NCBI GenBank assembly: GCA_035622175.1
Contig: DASPVV010000049.1
Location: 1 to 64,000, forward strand
Direction: 5' to 3'
Source of the DNA: JAFAGX01 sp035622175
Lineage (GTDB): Bacteria; Acidobacteriota; Terriglobia; Terriglobales; Acidobacteriaceae
Length of the DNA: 64,000 nt
Shown here in pieces: positions 1 to 9,765 of this stretch (the first letter of the stretch is position 1; the number at the start of each line of letters is the position of its first letter). A program made the translations under genes and the position numbers. Below the pieces are notes generated by a model that saw only the letters and a list, made by a program, of their open reading frames with translations, was not told the origin of the DNA and made no database searches.

Positions 1-215
1 ACCCTTGCCTGATGCAGCAATCTTCGTGCTTGCACTTCTTTCTGGTAGAGCCTTTCCCACTCAGCGATAGGAATTTCCTTGGTTCGGTCGCCGCCCCCGA
101 GTCGAGCAAGTCGATCCTGAAGCACTCTTGCCGGATGCCTGAATAAACGCTCATATTCCGCACCTTCTGCACGAATATCGAAGCGCACTTCGGGCTGATG
201 CAGTGCCCAATCCAT
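1..215 (-). CDS. Partial hypothetical protein, N-terminal part only
   Basis: An open frame of about 71 codons begins at an ATG (213-215, minus strand) and leaves the window at position 1 without a stop. The start of the product reads MDWALHQPEVRFDIR and continues with a charged, helical-looking segment containing FRHPARVLQDRL. Composition is that of a soluble protein; no family is recognised. An in-frame TGA lies about 45 bases upstream of the ATG, so the ATG is the only standard start in the visible frame. The C-terminal part lies outside the window. Confidence 0.5.
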   Translation of the reverse strand, partial: MDWALHQPEVRFDIRAEGAEYERLFRHPARVLQDRLARLGGGDRTKEIPIAEWERLYQKEVQARRLLHQAR

Positions 216-479
216 GAATAGCCTATACGGGGAATGTAGATTGCCGACTCCGTGAAGTCTTCAGAGATTCTATGCCCCGAAGTCGTTGATTGGCGATAAC
301 CGGCGATGTCACGTTATGGAGGAGCCCAGCCCAACCCACGTTTTGAGAATCTACGCCTTGCCTCGGCGAAGCTCGAGCCACGCTTGTCCGCGGAGCTACG
401 CGAGACCAGTTGAGCAGGATTGGCAATCCACCTGAATCGCTGGCATAACCATCGGGTGCAGACTAACATCCTTCTGACC

Positions 480-2117
480 ATGATCAGGCGCTCAGAGCAA
501 CAGAGGATTGAGCGTAGTCGGCTTCGAAGGTTGATGTCTTTCGACCCGGGCCGAATCGCCGGGCTCCTGGTGGTGGTTGGTTTGGTGGTGCGTCTCAAGT
601 TGGCGGCCGCAACCTTTCTGAACGCCGACGAGGCGCTCCACTTCATGGCGGCTAATCAAGATTCGTGGAAACTGACCTACCATGCCAGTCTTACGCTTTC
701 GCATCCACCTCTGCTGATCTTCGTCCTCCATGTCTGGCGCATGCTTGGTACCCGCGAGATCATCCTGCGCCTGCCGTCCGTACTTGCGGGCAGCGCATTC
801 TGCTGGATCTTTTTCCGCTGGCTTTCGGATCTGTTTGGACCGGAGACCGGCTTCATGGGATTGATTTTCGCAAGCTTTCTTCCACCGATGATCGCCCTCT
901 CGGCCGAAGTGCGACAGTACGCCCTGTTGCTGTTTTTCGCGATTTCGACCCTGTATCTGCTGGAGCGCGCACTCGCGCAAAACTCAGCCGGGAAGATGGC
1001 GTACTGTTTCCTTTGCCTGTGGCTGGCAACGCTCTCTCACTACTCCGCGTTCTTACTCGCCGCTGCGCTCACGGCCTATTCGTTGGTCAGAATGATGCAA
1101 CAACCTCCGGCGCGGGGCGTCTTTGGAGTGTGGCTCACGGGCCAGATTGGCGAGCTGCTGTTGGCTTCGCTTCTCTATTACACCTATATTTCCCCACTGG
1201 GGCGAAGTGCCTTGCATGGCTGGATGGGCGATACCTACCTCCACAACTCGTACTTTGATCCCGAACGGCACCATGTTCTTCTGTTTGTATTCACGAGGAG
1301 CGCCTCCGTCTTTCAGTACCTACTGGGACAGGCGGCCGTGGGTGATGTGCTGTTCGTGGCATTCCTTGCAGGCACCGTGCTGATTTGGAAGGCGCCCAGA
1401 CTCGGATCGATTCCAGTCCCACGAGGTCTACTCATCGCCTTGCTGTGGTTGCCATTCGCGATGAATTGCGGCGCAGCCCTTTTGGACCTATATCCCTACG
1501 GCGGGACGCGGCACTCGATCTTTCTCGCCATCTTTGCCATCGCCGGGATCAGCGTTACCCTCGATCGCTTGGTGGGCCGATATCTGGGTGCGGGCCCTGC
1601 CCTTGCTGCCCTGATCGTTACCCTATGCAACCTGTTCCCGTCGCATCGCTTGCCCTACATTGCGCGCGCGGATCAAATGAAGTCGCACATGCAACAGGCG
1701 ATGGCCTTCGTGCGGGAGCGCATCCCTCCGGACGATCTCCTGCTGGCCGACAATCAGACCAGCCTTCTGTTGGGACACTATCTTTGCCAGCCGCAGCCAT
1801 TTTTCATCAACGAGTGGACGCCCGGACTTAAGTCCTTACGATGCGGAGGGTACCGGATCGCTGCCACCGACGGCAGAGTATTCACATTCACGGCAGGGAA
1901 TTTTTTCCCCGGTTGGGAACAGGTGGTACGTACCTACGGTCTAAAGGCGGGAGATGCAGTTTGGGTGCTCCAGGGAGGATGGCTTTGGGAAGACTCTCTG
2001 GCGCGCGAGCTCCAGGTTCGATATCCAGAATTTGAGAACCTGAAGGTTTACTCCTTTGGTCGCAACATTACCCTTTTTCAACTGAGGGTGGGACAAGTCA
2101 AGATCCAGCCCTCCTGA
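480..2117 (+). CDS. Membrane glycosyltransferase, GT39/ArnT-like (polyisoprenyl-phosphate sugar donor)
   Basis: Predicted polytopic membrane protein of about 545 residues. Many hydrophobic segments alternate with short loops, and a conserved-looking acidic site (NADEALHF) follows the first membrane helix, as in the PMT/ArnT/GT39 superfamily, where this Asp-Glu pair sits at the periplasmic active site. Such enzymes transfer a sugar or aminoarabinose from an undecaprenyl-phosphate carrier to lipid or protein acceptors. The C-terminal 130 residues are more soluble. The start is uncertain: ATG at 480, ATG at 534 (just before the first membrane helix, preceded by GAAGG) or TTG at 420 are all possible. 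It stands alone, with no operon partner, so the acceptor cannot be inferred. Confidence 0.75.
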   Translation: MIRRSEQQRIERSRLRRLMSFDPGRIAGLLVVVGLVVRLKLAAATFLNADEALHFMAANQDSWKLTYHASLTLSHPPLLIFVLHVWRMLGTREIILRLPSVLAGSAFCWIFFRWLSDLFGPETGFMGLIFASFLPPMIALSAEVRQYALLLFFAISTLYLLERALAQNSAGKMAYCFLCLWLATLSHYSAFLLAAALTAYSLVRMMQQPPARGVFGVWLTGQIGELLLASLLYYTYISPLGRSALHGWMGDTYLHNSYFDPERHHVLLFVFTRSASVFQYLLGQAAVGDVLFVAFLAGTVLIWKAPRLGSIPVPRGLLIALLWLPFAMNCGAALLDLYPYGGTRHSIFLAIFAIAGISVTLDRLVGRYLGAGPALAALIVTLCNLFPSHRLPYIARADQMKSHMQQAMAFVRERIPPDDLLLADNQTSLLLGHYLCQPQPFFINEWTPGLKSLRCGGYRIAATDGRVFTFTAGNFFPGWEQVVRTYGLKAGDAVWVLQGGWLWEDSLARELQVRYPEFENLKVYSFGRNITLFQLRVGQVKIQPS

Positions 2118-2724
2118 GGCCTGCCTTCCGTTACCCCGTTTGAGGGGAGCTGCCGCATTCGGTGAGCGGCGAATCGACATGCGTCCAGCACGACCAGGCG
2201 AGATCTGTCAAGAAACCCGTCAACCGGACACTGGCTACGGGAACCCCCGTCCTTTTTGTTCTCGGACAAGGAGCTTACGGGAAGAGTCATCCTGGCCTTG
2301 CCGGCAGGGCGTCTTTCTGGAGGCCTTTTCCCCGGATTGCCCCTGAACTGCCTTCACGCTCAACCGCAGCGAACACCAGATTCAACCTCGTTGACAGGTC
2401 GGGTGTTACAGGGCGAAGGGACGCGCACGGCCAAGATCACCTCGCATGTGCAAGCTGGACGGACCTCTTACCCTCAGGATGAGCCCATCGCAGATGAGCG
2501 ATTTCTAAGCTTTGCGAGGCTCCAACCCAAGTCGTTTCCGGCTCCTGGTCAGCCAGTGAGCCATCGGGGAAATCAGGATGTTCTGCACTTGCTGCGGCTA
2601 CCAGAACCGGCCTCGAGCCAGCTGAGCCCTTCGGAGGGGGAAATCTTTGACCCCTTTCTGCGTTTTTCCTCGCGTTAACAAGTGGATGCCGAGATACGGC
2701 TCCCAGCTTCTAGAGGAGGTCACC
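2118..2724. other. Intergenic region, 607 bases, no recognised gene
   Basis: Open frames here give translations without a family signature and with irregular composition. The only clear element is the ribosome binding site AGAGGAGG (about 2712-2719), which sets the start of the AsmA-like gene at 2725. Confidence 0.5.
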
Positions 2725-4440
2725 ATGAATCGCGCAATAGGAAAAGGCAAACTTAGAAAGGTCGCAACCGCTCTGGCTGTGCTGTTGGCTCTGGTGGTTT
2801 TTGTCCTTCCCCACCTGATTAGCCTGGATTACTGGCGTCCTAAGGTGGAATCCCTACTCGGTTCTGCGCTTGCCCGAGAAGTCCACATCGGGCGACTGGA
2901 GCTGTCCCTGCTCGCGGGTGGACTGCGAGCGGAAAATTTCTCCATCGCGGACGATCCCACATTCAGCCCGGTTCGGTTTCTGGATTGCAAGTCGTTGGGT
3001 ATCGGCGTAAGTCTGAAGGAGCTTGTATTTTCACACCAGCTGCACGTGACTTCCCTGACTCTGAGCGAGCCACGCGTGAACCTTGTGCGTTCCCCCGCAG
3101 GCGAGTGGAACTTCTCCACGATCGGCCATTCCGCGGACACGGCCTCAGTGATTACTGAGGATGTATTCGCACCGAGCGTTCCCGGGTCTACCCAGGCATT
3201 TACCTTCGATCAGATCAAGATCAGCGATGGCCTCCTAGTGTTGCCGGCGACGGGGACGACCGAGACAAAGGAATCGACTCCGGTAGCGCTGCAACACGTC
3301 GACGTCGATCTCCGAAACGTAGCCTTGGACCGGGTCATGTCCTTCGTGGTGTCCGGTCGTAACGGGGACGGTGGCAGTATCGAAGTGCGGGGCGAGGCAG
3401 GGCCGGTCAGCCGTGCTACTCCGGAGAAGACCCCGTTTCATGCCGCGATTCATGTAGCTGGGGCAAACTTGGCGCTGAGCCATGCTTCCTCCGGGCCGAG
3501 CGGACTTTTGAGCATGGACGCTTCCATCGCATCCGACGGCTCCGCGGCGCACAGTGAAGGCCATGGCCACGTCGAGAAGTTGCGCTTGGTCCGGGCAGGA
3601 ACTGCGCTCAGCCAGCGGGTTTCCTTCTCCTATGCAACCGATTATTCCCTGGCAAAGCAAACCGGCGTAATTCGCGCCGGCGAAATATCCGTGGGCAAGG
3701 GCAAAGCTCAGCTTTCAGGGAGCTATAACCTCCAGGGCGCCACCGTGGCTACTCACCTGAAAGTGAGCGGTTCTCAGATCCCGTTGGAAAGCGTTGAGGC
3801 AGTTCTGGCGGCCTTCGGGGTCCAGCTTCCGGCCGGCTCAGCTTTCCGTGGCGGCACCTTGAGTGCCAACCTGTCAATCGACGGACGGGCGGATCGCCTG
3901 CTGACGACCGGTAAGGCGGAAGTCGACAACGCTCGTCTGGAAGGGTTTGACTTGGGTTCCAAGCTGGCTTCCATCCCCGGTCTCAGCCGACTGCAAGCCG
4001 GCACCAACTTAGGGATCGCGACCCTTAGCAGCCAATTCCGGATCTCGCCCGAAGCTACTCAGATCAGCAATCTGAAGAGTGAACTTTCGGGCATCGGGAG
4101 CGTGACCGGTGGGGGAGACATCGACGCGGCCAACCGGCTTCAGTTCGAAATGGTGGCTCACCTCACCCCCCTGACCCGCGTGGTGGCACCGGTTTGCAAA
4201 CTCTGTCGGATGATGACGAATGATATTCCCTTCAAGGTGGAGGGGACAACTTCGCATCCGATCTTTCTGCCCGATTTGTCGGGCATGGCGAGGAGCAGGG
4301 CAACAGATCTGCTGGCGGAGGCGGCGAAGAATGCGCTCTCCCCTACGGAAACTGCGCCGAACCATGACAAGAAGAAAGGCCGCTTGTGGGGACAGATTTT
4401 TAGCCACCTGGAAAATGCAGCTTCGAACCAAAGATACTGA
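2725..4440 (+). CDS. AsmA-family envelope protein
   Basis: About 571 residues. ATG 2725 is preceded by AGAGGAGG at good spacing, so the upstream in-frame extension is discounted. A membrane anchor (about residues 12-33, LAVLLALVVFVLPHLISL) is followed by the typical AsmA N-terminal pattern (W-R-P-K-V-E, later VHIGRLELSLLAGGLRAENF), then a long beta-rich region with repeated amphipathic strands and a C-terminal AsmA-like part (SGIGSVTGGGDID). AsmA-type proteins are inner-membrane-anchored periplasmic proteins linked to outer-membrane lipid homeostasis and phospholipid transport. This is a shorter member than E. coli YhdP or TamB. It converges on the kinase gene at 4465, with no obvious terminator in the 24-base gap. 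Confidence 0.8.
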   Translation: MNRAIGKGKLRKVATALAVLLALVVFVLPHLISLDYWRPKVESLLGSALAREVHIGRLELSLLAGGLRAENFSIADDPTFSPVRFLDCKSLGIGVSLKELVFSHQLHVTSLTLSEPRVNLVRSPAGEWNFSTIGHSADTASVITEDVFAPSVPGSTQAFTFDQIKISDGLLVLPATGTTETKESTPVALQHVDVDLRNVALDRVMSFVVSGRNGDGGSIEVRGEAGPVSRATPEKTPFHAAIHVAGANLALSHASSGPSGLLSMDASIASDGSAAHSEGHGHVEKLRLVRAGTALSQRVSFSYATDYSLAKQTGVIRAGEISVGKGKAQLSGSYNLQGATVATHLKVSGSQIPLESVEAVLAAFGVQLPAGSAFRGGTLSANLSIDGRADRLLTTGKAEVDNARLEGFDLGSKLASIPGLSRLQAGTNLGIATLSSQFRISPEATQISNLKSELSGIGSVTGGGDIDAANRLQFEMVAHLTPLTRVVAPVCKLCRMMTNDIPFKVEGTTSHPIFLPDLSGMARSRATDLLAEAAKNALSPTETAPNHDKKKGRLWGQIFSHLENAASNQRY

Positions 4441-4464
4441 GCTGCACCGACCAGCGGCCGCCGC

Positions 4465-7400
4465 TCACCCGGCGCGGCGGCCATTCTCCAAGGCGTCCTG
4501 CGCAACGATCCGGTCAACCTTCGAAACCAGCAGAAGGTAACCGGCTTCTTGCGCTAAGGACCTTGCTTTTGCCAAAGTTGCCTTCGCAGAAGAGCTTTGG
4601 CCTGCGGCAAGCTGAACTCGACCGAGACTGATTTCGGCCTCGAGCGTGAACCCAAGGTAGCCACGGCTTTGCCCCAGCTCAATCGCTTTTTTGAGGCCCC
4701 GCAGGCCATCGTCGGATTTGCCCAAGCGAGCTGTGACCTCGGAATTTACGATCAAAGACTTCAGCCGCACACTGAAATCCTGACTCTTCGCCACAGCGTC
4801 GCGGGCTGACGCGAGTTGTTGCCCGGCGTCGGCAGGTTTTCCGCCCTCCAGCAGAACCCTGGCCAAAAGCATCGTCGCCAAGATTTCATCATCCGTGCTG
4901 CCTTCCTTGCGGAACTCTTCCTGCACCTGACGAAGGAGAGCCTCAGCTTCCGCCAGGCGATTCTCTTCGAGCGACAGATTGGCCACCGCGAGTTGGGTCT
5001 CCGCTACTGTTCCGTTCTCCCCAATTTGCTTGCGAATCGCCAGAGCTTCCTCATATTTCCCCTTGGCGGCGGACAGTTCGCCCTGCAGGGTGAGCACGTC
5101 GCCCAAGCCGGCAATCGCGTATGCCGTTCCGCTCACATCGCCTATCGATTTCGACAAGTCGAACGACTGCTGGTACATGCGAGCAGCCGCCTTCAAATCC
5201 CCTAGCATCCGCAGGGTCTCGCCCAAGTTGTAGATGGCGGTGGCCGTCCGTTCCTGGTCACCGATCTCGCGAGAGGCTGCCAGCGCCTGCTGCAGCGTTT
5301 GTTTCGCCCCCGCCAGATCACCCAGCCGGACAGCCCAGGTTCCGATATTCCCCAGCACGGCCGCGGCACTGTGTTTGTCTCCGAGCTCGCGAAAAGTTTT
5401 GAGCGATCCTTGAAACATCTTGATGCTGCCGGCCAAGTCCCCTTGCTCACCCACCACGTTTCCCAAGTCGTTAAGCGTTGTCGCTTCCCCTCGCTTGTTC
5501 CCCGTTTCACGCTGCAGGGCAAGCGCTTGCTCGTAAGCCTCCCGGGCCCCGGAGAGGTTCCCCTGATCGAAGCGCACGATTCCCAGCATGGTCAGGGCCT
5601 CGGCCACCCCCCTGCGCTCCCCTGTGGCGGAAGCAATTTTGCTGGCCTCTTGCGCCGTGGCCGCAGCCTCGTCGAGCTTTCCCTGTTTCTCGAGCGACCT
5701 GGCAACTCGATTCAGAGCACCGATCAGGAGCCACTGCGCTCCGATCGTTTGTGCCCGATCGCCCGCGGCCGTGGCCGCAGCCTGCTGCTCCGAATAGGCT
5801 CCCTTCACGTCAAACACATCCGCTTGCTCTAAATCGATGCGAGGGTCGTTCCCGGCCGGGGGTGGAAGACGGCGTAGTTGGGCGAGCGTGGCCAGGGCCT
5901 CATCGACAGTCCGGGCACGGGTTTGCGCATTCACCAGGCGTAGGCCATAGTCGAGGTTATCGGGAAAGAAATCAAATAACGTGCGGTAAAGCTCAACCGC
6001 CTTGTTCCAGTTGTGATTCAGCGCCCAGTACCGGCCTTCGATCCAAAGCCTCGATTCCCGAGGAAGTGCCCCCGAGAGCTCGAGCGCCCGCTTCGATTCG
6101 GCCTGTGCCTTTTCATCGTATCCCTGGACGCTCCAGGCGTCGGCGAGGGCAGAGTGAGCCAGTGCGAAACCGGGGTCCAGGGCAATGGCCCGCAACAGCA
6201 GACCAGTCGCCGCCCGAGCATCCAGCACCCGGAACCTCGCCAAGCCTTGCGAATAGAGGCGGACCGCCTCCGGCGTCGAGGAGAGCGAAGCCCGGGCGAG
6301 GGTCATCTCTTCCTGCGTCTCGGGTTGTAAACCCAGTCTTGCTCTGAGGTCTGTGCCCGCGCGGGTTACAACCTCATCAAGAGCACGCTCGTTACCCTTC
6401 TCGGAAACGTTGGCGATGGTCTCGCCCGACTTTGTGTCCTGCAGGCGCAGGTCGACTCGTATCAGGTTTCCGGATGTGTTGCCCAGGTCTAAGTACGATC
6501 CCAGCACAACGTAGTCGCTGCCGAGATACTGCCGCAACCGTCCCAGAGTATCGGGGGCCAGCGTGTCTTTTCCGGCGAGAGCGAGATCAGCAGCCGCCCG
6601 CGCAATTGTCTCACCTGGCACCATCCGCAGTTTTTCGCCTACGGCCAGTTCCGTGGTTAACATCTCGGGCAGGGCGGTCGATACCCATTCGGCTTCGCTG
6701 CGTCCGGAAAGATTTCGGAAGGGCAGCACGGCCAGGGAGGGACGCACTTTGATGGGCCGTTCCGCGAGCATTCGGGGTGGCAGGAAGCGGTGGCGGATGG
6801 CGGGGGCCAGCCAGCCCAGGCCGGCTACGACGACGATTCCGGCCACGATGGCGGCCAGCCATCGAGCCACGTGTCGTTCCCGGCTCGAAGCTTCGATCTC
6901 ACCTTTCAGTGCCCTGGCAACTTCGCCCCCGTTCTTGAAACGATGGCCGGGTTCGCGCTCCAGACAGCGCAGGATGATCTGCTCCCAATGACGGTCGAGA
7001 TCGGGCACCAATTTCCGCGGCCGCATCGGGTCGACCTGCAGACGTTGCACGGCCATCGCCAGGGGCGTGGCGTCTGCAAACGGCTGCGTGCCCGTTACCA
7101 TCTCGTAGAAGACCAGTCCTAGGGAATAAACATCAGAAGCCGGCGCGAGCGGCTTGCTCTCCACTTGCTCGGGAGACAGATAGGCGGGCGTCCCGAACCA
7201 TTGTCCGGGCTCCGTGAGCATGGTACTTACACTGGTATCGGTAGCGGCCCGCAGCGCCAACCCAAAATCGGTGACCACGGCGCGCAGTCCTTTCGCGGCG
7301 GGAACCAGGACAACGTTGCCAGGCTTGAAATCGCGATGCAGCACGCCGGCGTCGTGCGCAGCCCCGAGCGCAGACGCCATTTGCAGGGCGATGGGAAACA

Positions 7401-7977
7401 CCTCTACGGCGGACATGCGTGGGCTGCGGCGCAGCCGCTCGGCGAGGGTCTCTCCCTCGAGGAGCTCCATGACGACGAACACCAGGCTGCGGCTCCCGCT
7501 TTCGGCCCTGCTGACTTGATGGCGAAACAGGTCAAAGATCCGGCAGACATTGGGGTGAGTCACCTGCTTGGCAAGATGAACCTCCCGCTTGAAGCGCTCG
7601 AGGATACGGTCGTCTTGGACAAGCTCGGGGCGAATGGTCTTGAGCGCCACTCGTTCGCGCAATTCCATGTCTTCCGCGACATAGACTTCTCCCATACCCC
7701 CGCGGGCCAGGAAACCTAGAATGCGAAAGCGGTCCGATAGCAGCATTCCCTCGGACAGAGACTGAACCGTCGAACCGGAATCAAGCAGCCGGGGCAGCGG
7801 GGAAGAGAGGAAATTGCCTGCTTCGCTATGGCTGGCGAGCAGTCGCTCCACTTCCTGTAAAACCAGGGGCTCATCCCGGCACAGCCGGAGGAACGACGTT
7901 CGATCCGACGGGGGCTTTTCGAGGGCGGCCTCAAAGATAGCCTTAACCCTCTCCCACTGTGCTGACGTCAGTTCCAT
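4465..7977 (-). CDS. Serine/threonine protein kinase with membrane helix and C-terminal TPR array
   Basis: 1170 residues. The kinase domain (about 80-350) shows the glycine loop ARGGMGEV (about 91), the ATP-binding Lys in VALK (about K113), HRDFKPGN (catalytic Asp about 216) and DFG (about 237), so it should be active. One membrane helix follows at about 373-393. A TolB-like N-terminal-type module (SLAVLPFRNLSG, about 413 on) precedes a long run of tetratricopeptide repeats to the C-terminus. The cytoplasmic kinase is thus joined to an outside sensor or protein-binding region. The start overlaps the end of the upstream ECF sigma gene by 35 bases, so the two are probably translated together. 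Kinase/ECF pairs of this layout are known in Acidobacteria and Planctomycetes. The signal and substrate are unknown. Confidence 0.9.
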   Translation of the reverse strand: MELTSAQWERVKAIFEAALEKPPSDRTSFLRLCRDEPLVLQEVERLLASHSEAGNFLSSPLPRLLDSGSTVQSLSEGMLLSDRFRILGFLARGGMGEVYVAEDMELRERVALKTIRPELVQDDRILERFKREVHLAKQVTHPNVCRIFDLFRHQVSRAESGSRSLVFVVMELLEGETLAERLRRSPRMSAVEVFPIALQMASALGAAHDAGVLHRDFKPGNVVLVPAAKGLRAVVTDFGLALRAATDTSVSTMLTEPGQWFGTPAYLSPEQVESKPLAPASDVYSLGLVFYEMVTGTQPFADATPLAMAVQRLQVDPMRPRKLVPDLDRHWEQIILRCLEREPGHRFKNGGEVARALKGEIEASSRERHVARWLAAIVAGIVVVAGLGWLAPAIRHRFLPPRMLAERPIKVRPSLAVLPFRNLSGRSEAEWVSTALPEMLTTELAVGEKLRMVPGETIARAAADLALAGKDTLAPDTLGRLRQYLGSDYVVLGSYLDLGNTSGNLIRVDLRLQDTKSGETIANVSEKGNERALDEVVTRAGTDLRARLGLQPETQEEMTLARASLSSTPEAVRLYSQGLARFRVLDARAATGLLLRAIALDPGFALAHSALADAWSVQGYDEKAQAESKRALELSGALPRESRLWIEGRYWALNHNWNKAVELYRTLFDFFPDNLDYGLRLVNAQTRARTVDEALATLAQLRRLPPPAGNDPRIDLEQADVFDVKGAYSEQQAAATAAGDRAQTIGAQWLLIGALNRVARSLEKQGKLDEAAATAQEASKIASATGERRGVAEALTMLGIVRFDQGNLSGAREAYEQALALQRETGNKRGEATTLNDLGNVVGEQGDLAGSIKMFQGSLKTFRELGDKHSAAAVLGNIGTWAVRLGDLAGAKQTLQQALAASREIGDQERTATAIYNLGETLRMLGDLKAAARMYQQSFDLSKSIGDVSGTAYAIAGLGDVLTLQGELSAAKGKYEEALAIRKQIGENGTVAETQLAVANLSLEENRLAEAEALLRQVQEEFRKEGSTDDEILATMLLARVLLEGGKPADAGQQLASARDAVAKSQDFSVRLKSLIVNSEVTARLGKSDDGLRGLKKAIELGQSRGYLGFTLEAEISLGRVQLAAGQSSSAKATLAKARSLAQEAGYLLLVSKVDRIVAQDALENGRRAG

Positions 7978-8539
7978 GGCACTTCTTGATGTCTGCGTAC
8001 AACCAAGCCCGAGCTACGCTCCAGTCGCGTTTGACCGTCTTTGAGGAAACCTTGAGCACCTCGGCGGTCTCCTCGACATTCAGCCCTCCGAAAAACCGCA
8101 ACTCCACGACGCGAGCTTGCCGAGCGTCGACCTTCGCCAAACGCTGGAGCGACTCGTCTACCGCCAGTATTTCGGCCGACTGCTGCTCGGAAAACACCAG
8201 TGCCTCATCGAGAGATAGCTTTTGCTGGGCTCCTCCGCGCTTTTGCCGGAGGTGACTTCGGGCGTGGTCGATGAGAATACGCCGCATCAATTGCGCTGCC
8301 ACCCCAAAGAAATGGGCGCGTCCCTGCCAGTCCACGGAGCGCTGTGCCAGCAACTTGAGAAAGGCTTCGTGCACCAGGGCGGTTGGCTGCAAGGTATGGT
8401 CGGGACGCTCGCGACGCATGTAGCCAGCCGCCAGATGCCGCAATTCGTCGTATACAACCGGAATCAGCTTGGAGGCCGCTTGGGGGTCGCCGCGGGAGAG
8501 CTGTGACAGTAGCAGCGTGATATCGTGCGCCTCAGTCAT
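7943..8539 (-). CDS. ECF-type RNA polymerase sigma factor
   Basis: 198 residues. Region 2 is at about 25-95 (AAGYMRRERPDHTLQPTALV, FFGVAAQLMRRILIDHAR) and region 4 at about 130-190, with the helix-turn-helix LNVEETAEVLKVSSKTVKRD. The pattern fits the group of ECF sigma factors found next to serine/threonine kinases in Acidobacteria and Planctomycetes, for which kinase control rather than an anti-sigma factor has been proposed. It is first in the pair with the kinase-TPR gene, overlapping it by 35 bases; no anti-sigma gene is nearby. A TACAAT box lies 14 bases upstream of the ATG. Confidence 0.9.
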   Translation of the reverse strand: MTEAHDITLLLSQLSRGDPQAASKLIPVVYDELRHLAAGYMRRERPDHTLQPTALVHEAFLKLLAQRSVDWQGRAHFFGVAAQLMRRILIDHARSHLRQKRGGAQQKLSLDEALVFSEQQSAEILAVDESLQRLAKVDARQARVVELRFFGGLNVEETAEVLKVSSKTVKRDWSVARAWLYADIKKCHGTDVSTVGEG

Positions 8540-8710
8540 CAGAAATGGGCCCCATTGTACTCCAAAAAAGCCGGCGGACAGCGGAGGGTAAAAGGTCGTC
8601 CGTTGGGTTGGTCCTGGGGGCGGACAAGTCGACCGCCTCGCGGCGAAGAACGCTGCCGAACGTGCCTTCCGCTCCGCCGGGCCCTTGGTGCCCAGCCGAG
8701 GAAGCGCTGA

Positions 8711-8716
8711 TAAGAT
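8711..8716 (+). promoter_or_regulatory. Candidate extended -10 box for thiS
   Basis: TAAGAT preceded by TGA gives an extended -10 arrangement 11 bases before the thiS ATG, which would leave a 5' leader of only a few bases. No good -35 box was found. Sequence resemblance only. Confidence 0.35.
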
Positions 8717-8727
8717 GACAACAGAAG

Positions 8728-8946
8728 ATGAAAGTTCAAATCAACGGCGAAGAGCGCGATTGCTCGGTTCCGCTATCGCTCGAGGCACTGCTGGCGCAGT
8801 TGGAGATGAAAGCCGATCGCGTGGCCGTGGAGTTGAATCGAAGGATTGTTCCCCGCGAAGAGTGGGCGAGTACGGTCTTGAACGAGGGCGACCGTCTGGA
8901 AATCGTGCATTTCGTCGGGGGAGGCGACATCCAACCGGGTCGGTGA
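8728..8946 (+). CDS. thiS: ThiS-like sulfur carrier protein with a C-terminal tail
   Basis: 72 residues with a beta-grasp pattern (INGEERDCSVPLSLEALLAQL, AVELNRRIVPREEWASTVL, GDRLEIVHFVGGG). ThiS carries sulfur as a C-terminal thiocarboxylate for the thiazole of thiamin; the family normally ends in Gly-Gly, which ThiF adenylates. Here Gly64-Gly65-Gly66 is followed by six more residues (DIQPGR) before the stop, so the carrier Gly is not C-terminal as encoded. The tail would have to be removed, or the protein is not used in the usual way. No thiG, thiF or other thiamin gene is in the window. Confidence 0.82.
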   Translation: MKVQINGEERDCSVPLSLEALLAQLEMKADRVAVELNRRIVPREEWASTVLNEGDRLEIVHFVGGGDIQPGR

Positions 8947-9302
8947 TGCGCCTTGTCCGCCCGCTCGTTTCTCACCGACCCTCCCTGCGCGCCTCTGAAT
9001 TGCCCGTCCCATTTTCTGCCCACCGGTTCGATCGCGGAGAACTCGCTTAGTAACCCCCTTTCTATGAATTGTTTGCCTGAAACTTCGAGGACTCGGCCTA
9101 GAATGTGTCCAAAGTAAGGCAGCGCGGACGCTGATCCCAACCTTACCGTTTGCGGTTGATGATGCGATTCGGCGGGGGGCCCGCGCGAAATTTGCGGGAA
9201 GCACGGCAGCCATTGGAAATCTCGCTCCTTCAACAAGGTTAGGACTGGCTTCATAGAGCAGGGAAGTTTGGTTCCACATACGTTGGCCTGAGAGGAGGCA
9301 AG
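8947..9302. other. Intergenic region, 356 bases
   Basis: No gene recognised. It ends with the ribosome binding site GAGGAGG (about 9292-9298) of the next gene. Confidence 0.45.
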
Positions 9303-9566
9303 ATGGTGGGTGAACTGGACATCCTGAGCGAATGGATCCCGGAACAAATGCAGCCGGGCACCATTTTTGTGCTGGAGAATGCAGGCCGCGTAGGCGAGAG
9401 GGACGATCCTTTTTGGGCAGTGTTGTCGTGCCCGGAGTGTGGCACGCTGGGCCTGGTCACGCGCAAGCAAATCGCGGGCTTGTTGCCAGTCATCTGCGGC
9501 TCACAGTGCTGTTCCGCCCAGTTCTTTATCCACGACAGCCGAGTCGTCGCTCGCAAAACATGCTGA
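9303..9566 (+). CDS. Small cysteine-rich hypothetical protein, zinc-ribbon-like
   Basis: 87 residues, started by ATG 9303 behind a strong GAGGAGG site. The centre holds a CPECG knuckle and, about 23 residues on, CGSQCC, which together look like a zinc ribbon. A further Cys is at the C-terminus. No catalytic motif is visible. The N-terminal half (LDILSEWIPEQMQPGTIFVLENAG) is soluble. It stands alone between thiS and the convergent RibBA-type gene, so context gives no role. Family not recognised. Confidence 0.65.
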   Translation: MVGELDILSEWIPEQMQPGTIFVLENAGRVGERDDPFWAVLSCPECGTLGLVTRKQIAGLLPVICGSQCCSAQFFIHDSRVVARKTC

Positions 9567-9765
9567 AGGGTTGCGCCCTGCGAACGACCGAGAGTAGAGG
9601 TTTCTCCCTGGTTTATCGCGGAAGGAGAATTGCCAATTGTTCTGGGTTGAGGAAAACGGCTTTCCTTCATCCCGACTCTGCGATCTGATCGCCGAGTGGT
9701 GGGGATTCCAACTGCGCAGTGTGGTTCGTGCCTGCTGGGTCGCCTTCCGCATCCGTCCTTGAGCG

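Noticed and set aside
2256..2678. Plus-strand frame of 140 codons before the AsmA gene
   Set aside because: Low protein character, no ribosome binding site, overlapping alternative frames of equal quality.
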